This document shows, one piece after another, positions 48,396-58,812 of a DNA stretch of 64,000 nucleotides (its first letter is position 1; every line of letters starts with the position of its first letter). The stretch is taken from NCBI GenBank assembly GCA_963781785.1, contig CAWAHD010000005.1:1550001-1614000 (forward strand), written 5' to 3'. Source of the DNA: CAWAHD01 sp963781785. Its GTDB lineage: Bacteria > Planctomycetota > Planctomycetia > Isosphaerales > Isosphaeraceae. The position numbers and the translations under genes were made by a program. The notes under the pieces were generated by a model, which had not been told where the DNA came from, did no database searches, and was given only the letters and a program-made list of their open reading frames with translations.

Positions 48396-50262
48396 CCCAG
48401 TTCCGTCAAGTGCGATGCGTGTCCTGTTCTTTCTGCGGGTGCACGACGGTCTTTGCGCAGCAAAGTGGTTTTCGTTATGATGCGGTCGGGAATGCCGTTT
48501 CGTCTGGAGTCGCAACTACTGGAAGGAGCCAGGGATGGCACGCGTCAAGGAACCGGCGGTCGTCAAGGATGAACTGGAAAACCTGTTGGGTGGCCTCGCC
48601 AAAGAGTTGAATCGGCGCGTCTACGGCGACGGTGGCGTCCCGTGGGGTACTAAATTCGCCGACATCGAGGAACTCGCCGTCCAGATCGGTCAGGAGATTT
48701 CCCGGGAGATGATCGAACAGGCAGTCGGTCGGCAAGCAGAGGACGTTCCTCCCGAGGCCGAAAGTTGCAGTGGGTGCGGCGGCTCGGTTGAACCGGCCGA
48801 TGCTTACGAACCCAGGGGCGTGCAGACCCGAGTCGGCACGGCCCAATGGAACGAGCCCAAACGTTACTGCCGCAAATGCCGGGCAGCTTTTTTTCCCTCA
48901 GTCCCGCGCGCTCGGGATTGATCAGGGGAATTACAGTCCCGAGGTGTTGAAGGCGATCGTTTACGCGGGTACGCAGTTCACGTCGTTCGCCCAGGGCAGT
49001 GGCGCGCTCAATGCGTTGGGCGGGTTGAGCGTCGCCACCAAGCAAGTGGAACGGATCACGGAAAAAATTGGGTGGGAACGTGTTGAACAGCGTGATCAGG
49101 CCGTTGATGAGTTTTTAGCGTTACCGCTGATGGACCGCTGCAAATCACCGGTCGCAAATCCCCCGCCCCCATCGACTGTGGCGACCGTGATGATGGACGG
49201 TGGTCGCCTACAAATCCTCGATCGCAGCAAGTGTGATACTGATCAGACCGCGACCGCCGATGACGATCCATGCGATCGGAATGGGCACTGGCGTGAGGAT
49301 AAGATCGGTTTGCTGATGACGATGACCAGCAAGGTCTCAGTCAGCGATCCGTGCCCGGAAATCCCGGAGAATTTCGTCGATCCGACGCGGATACTCAAGC
49401 TCACGCGCGAGATCAAGGGGCACGTCGGAGGAGCCAAGGATGAATCAGCCGAGTCGCTCGCGCCGGAAACCAACTCGGCGGCCGAGGAGGAACAGCACCA
49501 GGACGCGGAGACCGCAAGACCCAAGCCACGGGTGCGCACGATGGTCGCGACGCGGGAGCGAGCCCAGCGATTTGGAGAAATCTTGGCCTGGGCCGCGTGG
49601 GCGCGAGGCTTCGCGGTCGCGGCTCGGAAGGCATTCGTCGCCGACGGTGCGACGGCCAATTGGACGATCCAGAAGCAATGGTTCAGCGACTATATTCCGA
49701 TTCTGGATTTCATCCATGCGCTGTCGTATGTGTTCGCGGCAGCCATCGCGGGCCGGGGATTTCGAGCAGGCTGGGAAGTGTATACGGCCTTGATTCAGCA
49801 GGTTTGGAGCGGTCGTGTTGAAGAGGTAATCTCGGCGCTCGAGATTCGACAATCGGAGTTGGGAACCCCCGAAGAAGCAGACGGTGAAACCACCCCTCGC
49901 CGCGTCGTCGCCGACGCTTTGAGCTATCTGCGTAACAACAAGGATAGGATGCGTTACGATCAGTATCGAACGGCCGGATTACCGATCACGTCAAGTCACA
50001 TGGAATCGACGGTGAAGATGTTCAACCGACGCGTCAAGGGAACGGAGAAATTCTGGTCGGAGAAGGGTGCCGAAGCGATCTTGCAATTACGCGCCGATCA
50101 TCTGAGTGAGACAGAGCCCCTCAAGACATTCTGGGAAGACAGGCAAGAAGCAGCATCGGGGCGCCGGTATTATCGACGTACAGGCTGAACGCCGTGGGCT
50201 ACAATCCCGGTCGTGCACCCTCTTTCTGCCCAGTTCCGTCAAGTGCAATGCGTGTCCTGTTC
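48396..50262 (+). mobile_element. ISKra4-type insertion with 34-bp direct repeats at its edges
   Basis: The transposase region is bracketed by two direct repeats, 48396-48429 and 50229-50262, starting CCCAGTTCCGTCAAGTGC and ending TGCGTGTCCTGTTC, identical except one base (G/A). Known IS elements end in inverted repeats with short target duplications, so a 34-bp direct repeat is either a long duplication, a pre-existing repeated sequence used as target, or the footprint of recombination. The true IS ends lie inside these marks; I could not fix them. Confidence 0.6.
48535..50188 (+). CDS. ISKra4 family transposase, one frame change in a T7 run
   Basis: About 550 residues from MARVKEPAVVKDELENLLGG. 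A CxxC-type zinc region (CSGCGGSVEP ... RYCRKCRAAFFP) ends the first part. The frame then changes by +1 in a run of seven T at about 48890; with six T the chain continues FFPQSRALGIDQGNYSPEVL. The DDE-type core follows: VATVMMDGGRLQI (Asp), FVADGATANWTIQKQWFSDY with ILDFIHALSYVFAAA (Asp), and the family signature GLPITSSHMESTVKMFNRRV, KGTEKFWSEKGAEAILQLRA. The shift direction does not match standard -1 slippage, so an indel is more likely than programmed frameshifting. Confidence 0.88.
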
Positions 50263-50534
50263 CTTCTTTCTACGAGGCGTGGCTGACGCACCGTTACGAG
50301 CTCAGGCAGCCGGCGAGCGGACTGTTTGGCCTGGCACGCGAATACTTCCTGCTGCGGCGGATCGCCGAGATCTCCGGCATCGATCCCAGCTCGGATGCTC
50401 TCGAGAACGCCGAGTTCAACGCGATCAAAGAGGAGTTCGAGCTCGAAGAGATGAGATTCTTGCGTCCTCAGGTTCGCATGCGTCGGCACGAGGCTCACAC
50501 CGGCCACGAGCCGGGAGCCAGACGACCGCACTGA
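50262..50534 (+). pseudogene. C-terminal gene remnant next to the ISKra4 element
   Basis: An open frame entering from the right direct repeat reads FYEAWLTHRYELRQPASGLF, then GLAREYFLLRRIAEISGIDP, ENAEFNAIKEEFELEEMRFL and stops at 50534. It has the look of real helical protein but no start codon of its own; its 5' part is replaced by insertion DNA. I found no matching N-terminal half on the other side of the element. Function unknown. Confidence 0.4.
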
Positions 50535-50719
50535 TGGTCACGCACGAATTACGCCAATCGGTCCGAAACACGTGATCCTCGGGCAGATCGAAGGTCTCGT
50601 CCGCGAGGGTTCCTTCCGCCTGAACCGACTGCCCACTGCTTCCCGCGGGGCTCTTTTTTTCCGCAATCGAGCAGCGAGCTGGCGCGCGATCAGCACGCGA
50701 GGCGTCAGTTCCCGCCAGC

Positions 50720-51496
50720 TCATACGGGCTCGAGGACCGTCCGCCAACGCCTCGGCACCGAGTCAAATGCAATCGAATACGTCTCCTCGAGCGGCACGCT
50801 CACATACCGGCCCGGGTCGAGAAAAAGCGGCATGTCGCGCAGCGTGTCTTTTACTCCAACCGGCTCGACGAAGGCCCGTACGCGGTTTGCGGATTCGTAG
50901 GCGGCCAGGGTGAGTGGCTTGTCAGTCGGGCGAACGTACTCCTCTCCGGCGACCTCGTCCCAGATCGCGCCGTGGATCCCCTGGGGATCGCGCGCCGTCG
51001 CCGGCTGAAGGTCCAGAACAAGCAGGTGGATCTGGTGGCACAAGAGCTCGCCGGCCTTGCGGACGAAGTCTTCAAACGCCCTGCGGCCCGGTTTGTTGCC
51101 TTTCGACACGATCTCGACGACCGCGACGAGATGGTCGTCCGAGATGTGTCGCACCGCCGCGACATTCTGCTTGCGCCGGTAGAATTCCAGGTCCGTCAGA
51201 GCGGTCACACTGACCGGCGGCTCCGCCACGAGCACCCCACCCCCCATGGCCCCATCGCCGTTGCCTCCGGGTCGCGTCACGCCCGGCTGCACCGGGTCGT
51301 CTTCCTCCTCGGACGGTGGGCTCGCCTTGAGAGTCAGCACGTCGGGCTCGAATCCCGCGCCTTGCTGCTCGGCGAGTGCGTAATACTCCCGCGGAAGCAG
51401 TCGCTGGTTCAGGACGTCGGTGATGGACCCGATCCAGCGCTGGTGAAAATGGTGGAAGATTCCGGCGTCAACTCGCGTCCAGTCATGGATCGGCAT
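50720..51496 (-). CDS. DUF4058 family protein
   Basis: Intact, 258 residues, beginning MPIHDWTRVDAGIFHHFHQR, the exact signature of DUF4058. Later blocks are VTALTDLEFYRRKQNVAAVR, HLVAVVEIVSKGNKPGRRAF and ESANRVRAFVEPVGVKDTLR with DMPLFLDPGRYVSVPLEETY. It resembles the PD-(D/E)xK-like Uma2 group in overall pattern (VEIVSKGNK could be an E-x-K site), but no activity is known. The family is highly duplicated in planctomycetes and cyanobacteria. Confidence 0.9.
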   Translation of the reverse strand: MPIHDWTRVDAGIFHHFHQRWIGSITDVLNQRLLPREYYALAEQQGAGFEPDVLTLKASPPSEEEDDPVQPGVTRPGGNGDGAMGGGVLVAEPPVSVTALTDLEFYRRKQNVAAVRHISDDHLVAVVEIVSKGNKPGRRAFEDFVRKAGELLCHQIHLLVLDLQPATARDPQGIHGAIWDEVAGEEYVRPTDKPLTLAAYESANRVRAFVEPVGVKDTLRDMPLFLDPGRYVSVPLEETYSIAFDSVPRRWRTVLEPV

Positions 51497-52073
51497 GAGA
51501 ATCTCCCCACCGCTTCACTTCGCGTCGAGGCTCCCGCGGGGTGCCTCTTCGTCCCATGATAGCGGCCGACCGGGTTCGTCTCCAATGCTCCGGCGCCCAA
51601 TCGAAGATTGACCAATTAGCCTGAAGCACCGGGCCGGCCGCCGCATGGGATAATCGGACAGATTGGACAGATCGGACGAATCGGACGGATCGGACGCGGC
51701 GGCCGGCCCCTCGCGAGCACGGTCGGGGGGCCTGTCCCCAGCCCGGTCAAGGGGCCTGCGCAGCGTCTCCGGCGGGCCCGGTCCCAGCCCGGAATGGGCA
51801 ATCCAATCGTCCAAAATCGGAAATGCCGGTCCGCAAAGCCTGCACAATCAGGCAAACTGGAACGTCACCCCAAAAATATTGCCCAAACCCTCGCGAATCA
51901 CGCACCAAAATTTGCCTTTTTGTAGATCGTACTGGGTGAGGGGACAAACCAAAGGATGAAGGATGAAGGATGAAGGCGGAACAACGCAGGTCCACTCGGC
52001 TTGGTGTGGGACTCGTCGTCCCAACGGACACCCGAATGCAAGACCCAGCGCCGAACACGTGAGGTACTCCGAA
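51497..52073. other. Gene-poor stretch with simple repeats
   Basis: No gene. It contains the five 9-bp repeats at 51653-51697 and a GGATGAA heptamer run at about 51953-51975, just before the start of the next gene. A similar AAGGATGAAGGAT sequence occurs at about 53155 and at about 25835. Frames here on the minus strand give Ser-Asp repeats from the 9-bp units and are not convincing. Confidence 0.5.
51653..51697. repeat. Five tandem 9-bp repeats
   Basis: ATCGGACAG, ATTGGACAG, ATCGGACGA, ATCGGACGG, ATCGGACGC in direct succession. It is a simple-sequence run upstream of the DUF4058 gene and could be length-variable. Confidence 0.9.
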
Positions 52074-53860
52074 ATGGCAGCTTCTCCGGCCCAGTTCGCG
52101 GCGAATCGTAAAAACGCGGCCTTGAGTTCAGGCCCGCGCACGGAACGTGGACGCAGGATCTCATCCATGAATGCATTAAAACATGGCATGGCCAGTCGTC
52201 AGGATACCGTTCCGGGCGAAGATCCGCTTGAACTCGAGCGAATGCTCGGCGACTGGTTCGATACGCTCAATCCCCAGACGCCCGTTGAGTGCGACCTCGT
52301 GCGCAAAGCAGTCATGGCGAGCTGGAAAGTCACACGCGCCGAGATCGCCGGGGCAGCCCGCGTCCGCTCACAAATCGAGAACCTCGAGGAGCAGGATCGC
52401 CACGAGATCGCCGGACTCGGCGCCCGTTTATTTCACGACTGCCGGCAACCGACACAGATCTATGGCACCGGGCGCTTCGATCATCGAGGCAAGCGGACCT
52501 CTTGGTCCGGCATCGCCGACGACCCGGACCATCCGGCCAGACTTGTGCGGCTCCTGGAGGCGACCGCCGGAGGGGTCGATTGGCTCTTGACCGAGTGGAC
52601 CGCGCTGCGAGAGCTGCTCGAGCCGGGAAAGGTGTGGGAGGATCCCGACAAGCTCAAATGTGTAAGACTACTCCGATCTCAACCTCTTGATGCAGCGCAC
52701 GTGAAAGCGGTGGCGCAGATCTTTACGGCCTGTGCGATCCTCGATGGCCGCGGCGACGATCCCTACGCATCGCTCAAAGGCGAGCTCGACGAGGCCGAGT
52801 ACAAGGTCTTCGTCAAGAGGGCGTGCCGTCGCTGGAGGGCAGACGTGCTCGATTGCGGCGATCCCGAGGCGGCGCCGGGGTCCTCGTATCGATCACCGAG
52901 CGAGCGATCGGGGACTTGAAAGCGAAAGCCGCCGTGTTCGAGCAGAACGCCGAGCGCAACGCCGTCCGCCGGACTGACTGCCTGGCGATCGACTTGAGTC
53001 CCGAGGGCGAGCGGATCAGGCGCTATGAATTGAGTTGCACCAGGACCGTGCTGCGGTCGCTGGGCGAGCTGACGAGGCTCCGTCGCGCCGCCGAGCGCGC
53101 CGCACGCGGTCGGAGTTCGGGAGCGGAAACGCCTTGCGAAAAGGATGCAGGCGGAAGGATGAAGGATCAAGAAATGCCCGACAATCCGCAAACCGAGAAC
53201 CGTCAATCCACAACCGTCACTTCCTACGATCCACAAAGGGAGAGCGGACAGCCCACAACCGATAACCCATACGATCCGGCCGATCTCGACGCGAGCACGT
53301 CGTGCGATCGTGCGGGTCTCTGGGACGAAGTGCCAAATCTCGACATCGAACCCAATTTGGGCGTCGGGCCGCCTGCCGATCCGGAACCGGTCTCACCCGC
53401 CGACACGGCCGAACCGCCAGCCCCAGACCAGCGCGACAACATGCCAAATCTCGACATCGAACCCGATTCGGGGGACGGGCAGCTTGTCCATCCGGAACCG
53501 CTTTCACTCGCGGATCCGGCCGAACCGGTCGCCCCAAACCCGCCAATGCACACGCCCGATCTGTCCTGGGAGCCGCCGCCCCCGCGGTTCTCGCCGGTCA
53601 CGGCGCGTGAGTTCCACACGGCAGTCATGAAAGACCTGCGCCGTCAGGACGCCGGGGGCAAGGCCGAGCGCGGCTCCCGCCGCCGCGATCGCCGCGGACG
53701 CCCTCGCCGCGATTCCACCAATCATCACGATCACGGCTTCCTTGAGCCGGCGGCACTCGAGATACGCAAGCATTCTCCGCTTTTGGCGTCGCTTTCCAAC
53801 GCACGTTTTACGAAACTTCTTGACGAAGTCGAACGCGAATTCGAGGAAGAACTGACATGA
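52074..53860 (+). CDS. Large hypothetical protein with NALKHG motif and internal duplication, one frame change
   Basis: About 595 residues from MAASPAQFAANRKNAALSSG (GAGG nine bases upstream). The N-terminal block ...SGPRTERGRRISSMNALKHG is a motif seen in many uncharacterised bacterial and phage-linked proteins. A helical middle (residues ~60-300) follows; the frame changes near 52880, and the chain continues SITERAIGDLKAKAAVFEQN. Then an acidic Pro-rich region holds a ~37-residue tandem duplication (PNLDIEPNLGVG / PNLDIEPDSGDG, DNA 53329-53540). A basic stretch (RGSRRRDRRGRPRRD) and a C-terminal helix close it. Coupled to the next gene by ATGA. Function unknown; nucleic-acid binding is possible from the basic patch. 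Confidence 0.65.
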
Positions 53861-54294
53861 GTACCATGCTGACCGACATCCTGGAGAAGAGCCTCGTCGT
53901 GGGCGTTGCGTTTGGGCGGTCCGTGCGGTCGTGGGCAAAACGGCACGACGTCGACCTCGCGACGGCCTACGAGCGGTCGCTCGAAAATGGATTTCGCAAG
54001 CTCGTCGACATCACCCGTATGCGAGTCGCCGACCGCATGGTCGGCAAACTGACCAGTGGAGCCAGGTTCGCGATCGACGAGCTGATCAGGCTGTGCACAA
54101 AGAGCAAGAGCGACACCGTCCGCCTGTCGGCCAGCCGTGCGCTCCTGGCCCACTGGCTGAGCGTATCCCGGATCTTTGACACGAAATCGAAAATCAAAGA
54201 ACTGAACGAGTGGATGGATCGAATCGAAGAGAAGAACCCAGCCGGACAGTGGCAACCGAACTCACCCTTCCTGAAGGGCCTCAAACAACCTTGA
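53857..54294 (+). CDS. Small helical protein coupled to the upstream gene
   Basis: Intact, 145 residues, MSTMLTDILEKSLVVGVAFG; the start overlaps the upstream stop as ATGA. All helical: RSWAKRHDVDLATAYERSLE, VADRMVGKLTSGARFAIDEL, IRLCTKSKSDTVRLSASRAL with LAHWLSVSRI, KSKIKELNEWMDRIEEKNPA. The helix pair FAIDELIRL...DTVRLSASRALL resembles the HEAT-like segment near the start of some phage terminase small subunits and regulators, a weak resemblance only. It likely acts with the protein encoded upstream. Confidence 0.6.
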   Translation: MSTMLTDILEKSLVVGVAFGRSVRSWAKRHDVDLATAYERSLENGFRKLVDITRMRVADRMVGKLTSGARFAIDELIRLCTKSKSDTVRLSASRALLAHWLSVSRIFDTKSKIKELNEWMDRIEEKNPAGQWQPNSPFLKGLKQP

Positions 54295-54416
54295 GCGTTT
54301 TCCAATGGGTCGCTCCCGGCTGCGGTTTTGCCTTTCCCATGCTCTCGACCCGAATCTTCCGAACCGATCGATCCCCGGATGACTGGCCACCGGACCGTCG
54401 CGAAGTGTGACATCTC

Positions 54417-57400
54417 ATGATTCTGGACAGGGCGTCTCTCCCGGATTTCAAGACCGTCCGCATCGTGGCCACGAGCGTTGCGGCGACCTTGATCGTATTG
54501 CTCGCCGGATTCGCCGTCTGGCGGTTCTACGCCTGGTCGCGGCTGGGCTGGATCGTGCTGACGAGCGATGGCACGCCGCTCCGCGCCCAGGTACTCGCCG
54601 AGTCGGGCGATGTCACGATCGGCGAGCCGTTCGACCTGGTCACGCAGGTCACCCTGGCACTTCCCGCGGGCGACTACCAGCTTCGTGTGAGCGCGGTTGG
54701 ACGCCTCAGTCGAGCCTACCGCTTCGCCGTCAATCGCGGCGAGACCCAGACCCACCCGCTCTCACTGGATGAAGGCCGGCTGCTGGGAGGGGAGCGCGAC
54801 CCCAACCTCGATCCTTTCGAAAAAGCCCGGGAAGCGCCGATGCCCTTCGCACCAGTGACGGTGGCTCTCGAGCTCACGCCCGGCAAGGCCGACCTGGTCG
54901 AGTGGACCGGCCAGGCCTTGATCCGCCGCGACGGCGTTTCGGGCAACCCCGTCTGGGACGCCTCGCGCCGGACAAGCCCAGAGACCCGGCCCGCGACCCG
55001 GTCGCGTGGATCCGCCGGCTGGCCCACGCCGGCGACCCGATGCGGCCAGGCAGGCTGGTCAAGCCTGCGCCCGATCTGAACGGGGACGGCACCGGCGACC
55101 TTGTCTGGGCCATCGAGGGCACTCCGTCGTTTGTGGCGGTTTCCGGCGCGGATGGGTCGTTGCTCTGGACTTTTTCGGCCAAGCCGGACGGTCCTGGCGG
55201 CCCCGCCGCCGCCCCGGTGCCGGCGCCTCGGCCCGGAGACCCGGTCCCGCAACTCGGCCGTCTCTTCGCCGATCCCGTCCTGAGCGACGTGGATGGCGAC
55301 GGAATCGTCGATGTGATCGCGGCGTTTGCGATCCTGAATGATCCCCGGCGGTGGTTGAATCGGCGCGGCGATCCGAGGCGCGGCGGCGCTGCGTTCTTCG
55401 GGCTGGGCCAACCGAACACCCCCGTGGTCGTGGCCGTCTCGGGTCGAACCGGCCGCTGGCTCTGGAACTACAGTCTTCCCGCAAGACGCAGGGTCGGGTT
55501 CCCCAGCCCGCACGGCCGGCTCTCAGTGCTCAGCGGGCGCAAGGGCTCAATGCTCGCGCTCAACGACGGCTCGCAGTGGATTGGCCTCGCTCCGGCCACC
55601 GGCCAGGCGCGCGGCCAGCCGATCGAGCTGGGATTCTTCCCGGAGCGCCCGCTCGAATACAAAGACCTGGACGGTGACGGCGAGCCAGACGTGCTCGCAC
55701 TCGGCCCCTTCAGTTCCGCCGAGCCGTTGCTCGCGGCGATTTCGTCGAGAACCGGCGCGCTGCTCTGGAAGAAAGTGGTCTCGCGGGCAGACTATCCGCA
55801 GGATCCCAGCGGGCTGTCGCACGGTCCCCTGGTGGCCGATCTTGACGGCGATGGCCGCCCCGAGGTTGTGGTCCCCGATCACGGCCTGGTCCCGCCCGAG
55901 GCACGCTACGGCGGCGTCTGCATGCTCGATGGTGCCACCGGAGCGTCCCGCTGGACCCGCCCGCTCTCGCCGGTTGCCATGTATCGCGACGGCTTGTATC
56001 ACTTCCTCGTCAGCCCCGATCTCGACGGCGACGGCACGCGCGACCTGGTCGTCCTCTCGCGGTTCCGGGACGTGCGCGAAGCGACTTCATCGCGGAGCGG
56101 GTTGTCCGGGCCGGAGCCGGTCTTTGTCGATGCGCTCTCGGGGAAGGACGGCCACTCGTTCTGGTCGTGGAGCGCGGAACTTCCTCAGGGTCGTGCGACC
56201 AGGATCGGGCCGCTCCACTGGTGGGGCTGCGGCCCAGACGGCTGGCCGCTCCTGGCCGTCTCGCTCGGGACGGATCGCCCGGGCGAGCACGAGTCGGGCA
56301 AACGACCCCTCCGCGTGGACCCGCCGGCTGTCCATGTGCTCGAGGCAACGAGCGGGCGAGAGGTCCACACCGTGACCGGATTGACCAACACGGCGTCGGC
56401 CGACCTGGACGGTGACGGCCTGGCCGACCTCTGGGGCGAGGCCGAGGGACAGCTTCGCGCGTTCCGCGGCGAGGCGCCCGAGGCCTGGCGGTCGCTGGGC
56501 CGGTTCGGTCCGGCAAGCGGGATCATCGGGCGGGCGCGCCCGACCGAATCGCACCCGGCCGCTGATCTCGACGGCGACGGGATTGCCGACACCTTGATCG
56601 CGGAGCTCCTGCGCGCTGAGGCATCCTCGGGTGACCCCGCCGGCAGCCGCACCGCCATTGCCCGGTCGGGGCGAGACGGACGCGTCATCTGGAAATCCAC
56701 GCTTCGCCCCGCACGCGGCTGGTTCGAAGAGGGCGATGCGGAATCCTATTCTTTCGCGACCTACCCCCTGCCCGCGGGCGACCTGGACGGCGATGGCACG
56801 CCCGATGTGATCGTCGAGGAATCGTTGCCGGAGCGGCCGTACCAGGCCCGCGCAGGAGCCGCGTACCTTCCGCTTTCCGCACTCTCGGGCCGCACCGGCG
56901 GGCAGCTCTGGTCGTCGGTCGCCCTGCCCCGCGGATTCGTGCCGGCAGGCTATTCCGGCGTTGACTGGGTCGAGGTCCGCTCGATCGAGCCGGGCCGTGC
57001 GCCGGACCTCTTGGTGCGCCACGGCGACCTGATCGCCAGGGCATTCGCCTCACGGCTGCCGCCCACCGCGGACAGGAAACCCCACCTGGCGCGGATCTCG
57101 GGCGCGATGGCCGGGTCATCTGGGACATTCCTCTGGTGGAAAGCCCCGCCGCGAACTGGGTCGATTCGTCTCGTCCCGGCTTTGATGACCTGGACGGCGA
57201 CGGCATCCTCGACGTGGCACTCGTGATCCCGCCTTCCCTCCGCGCCGCGGATTCCGAAGGCAAGGTCGCGGCGATCTCGCTCGCGAGCGGCAAGACGATC
57301 TGGTCGCGCCCGATCTTGAGCGGCGCCTTGCCCATGCCGATGAACCTGGAGATCGCGCTGGGTGATCTGGACGGCGACAATCGGCGGGATGTTGTGTTCA

Positions 57401-58721
57401 AGAACGAGACGCTCGCTCGAACAGAGTTCGTACCGGTCGTCACGGCCTTGAGTGGCCGCGATGGCACAGACCGCTGGACCTGGCACGGCCGCGACCCTTA
57501 CTGGGGAGAACCGGTACCCTCCTTGATCGTGCTGGCGGATCTCGATGGGAAGGGGATGGGGAGGGTTTGCATCGACTTCAAGGAGAGCCCCGTCACGCGA
57601 CGTTTGGTGATCCTCGACTCGAATGGCCGCGAGAGCGAGCGCCGCCAACTGCCTGAGGACGCGACCAGCATCCTGAGAGCGGCCGATCTCGATGGCGACG
57701 GACGCGACGAGCTCCTTCTGGCTCACGGAGGGCGTCTCCGCGCCTGGGGGTCTGACCTGCAGGGCGCTGGTCGTGGCCCGATTTCGCGGCGCGGATCGAG
57801 CGGATCCTGCCGGCGTCGCCGGGCCGGCCGGCCACGGTCGTCATCGACTCGGCGGTGGGCCTCGACGGGTTGACGGGCCATCCGCGGTGGGCCGGTCAGG
57901 CACCGCTCAAGCGACCGGCCTTCCTCCCCATGCTTCTCGACCCGGGCGACTCCGCGCGGCCGCCTCTGGTGATTTCCCAGGGCCACGGCACGACCGTCTG
58001 CCGCGCCGCCTTGCCCACGGCTGCGCCGGGACGCTTTGCGCCGCCGCGCGGCGTCCGGATTCGGCTCGGGCCGGTGCGCAGCGACCCGCGCTGGACGAGG
58101 CCGTTACCCTGGATGACGGGAGTTGCGGGCGTGGTCGGGCACCAGGGATTCGTCGCCGTGGGCGCACTGGCGCTGGTCAACCTGGTTCTGCCGCTATTGA
58201 TCCTGCGGCTGGCACGCGGCCGGCGGCCCTGGAGCCTTCGATACCTGATGACGATGCCGGTCGCGGTCGCGATCCCGCTGGCGGCGTGCATCGCGCTCGA
58301 GCCGTTGATCCTGGTGCTCCCGGACCCGCTTCCGTCCCTTGCCGAACTCTTGGCCCACGTGGGCGAATTTGCCGGCTTCACGGTGGGGCCCTACGCGCGG
58401 CTGTTTTTGATCGGCACCGTGGCGGGGATCCCGGTCGTGGCCTATCTGGCACTGGTTGGCTGGACGCTCATTCGCCGCCAATGGAAGCGGCTCGCCATCG
58501 AGGCGATCCTCACGCTGCTGGCGGCCCTCGCGATTGGTGCGGCCTGGCTGTGGCTCGACATGCTGGCGATGCCCTCGATCGAGCATTATTCCTGGTCGGG
58601 CTGGTATCAACTGGTGTCGCACGGAGCCTACGCCGTGGGTGCGGTGGCCGCGAGCGTCTGGGCCGGGCGGGGCGTGTATGGGTTTGTGACACGACCGTCC
58701 ATGCGGCGGGCGGCCGCGTAG
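54417..58721 (+). CDS. Giant FG-GAP/PQQ-repeat protein anchored at both ends, copy 1; three frame changes
   Basis: About 1430 residues. A short cytoplasmic start and TM helix (VATSVAATLIVLLAGFAVWR) lead to a PEGA-like beta domain (AQVLAESGD, LPAGDYQLRVSAVGRLSRAY). A long repeat region follows with twelve Asp-rich calcium-type loops (such as DLNGDGTGDLVW, DVDGDGIVDVIA, DLDGDGRPEVVV) alternating with PQQ-like strands (SGADGSLLWTF, SGRTGRWLWNY). The last ~200 residues hold about five hydrophobic helices (VGHQGFVAVGALALVNLVLP; MTMPVAVAIPLAACIALEPL; LFLIGTVAGIPVVAYLALVG). Frame changes near 54985, 57105 and 57765. The repeats should form one or two extracytoplasmic propellers held between two membrane anchors. 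Function unknown. Confidence 0.8.
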
Positions 58722-58812
58722 CGTCTGCCATCGAGCACGGGTTTCGGCCGGGGTATGATGATGGGTCTGACGGATGTACGCCCACTGACTTTTCGCCGGG
58801 GAATGGAAGGCT

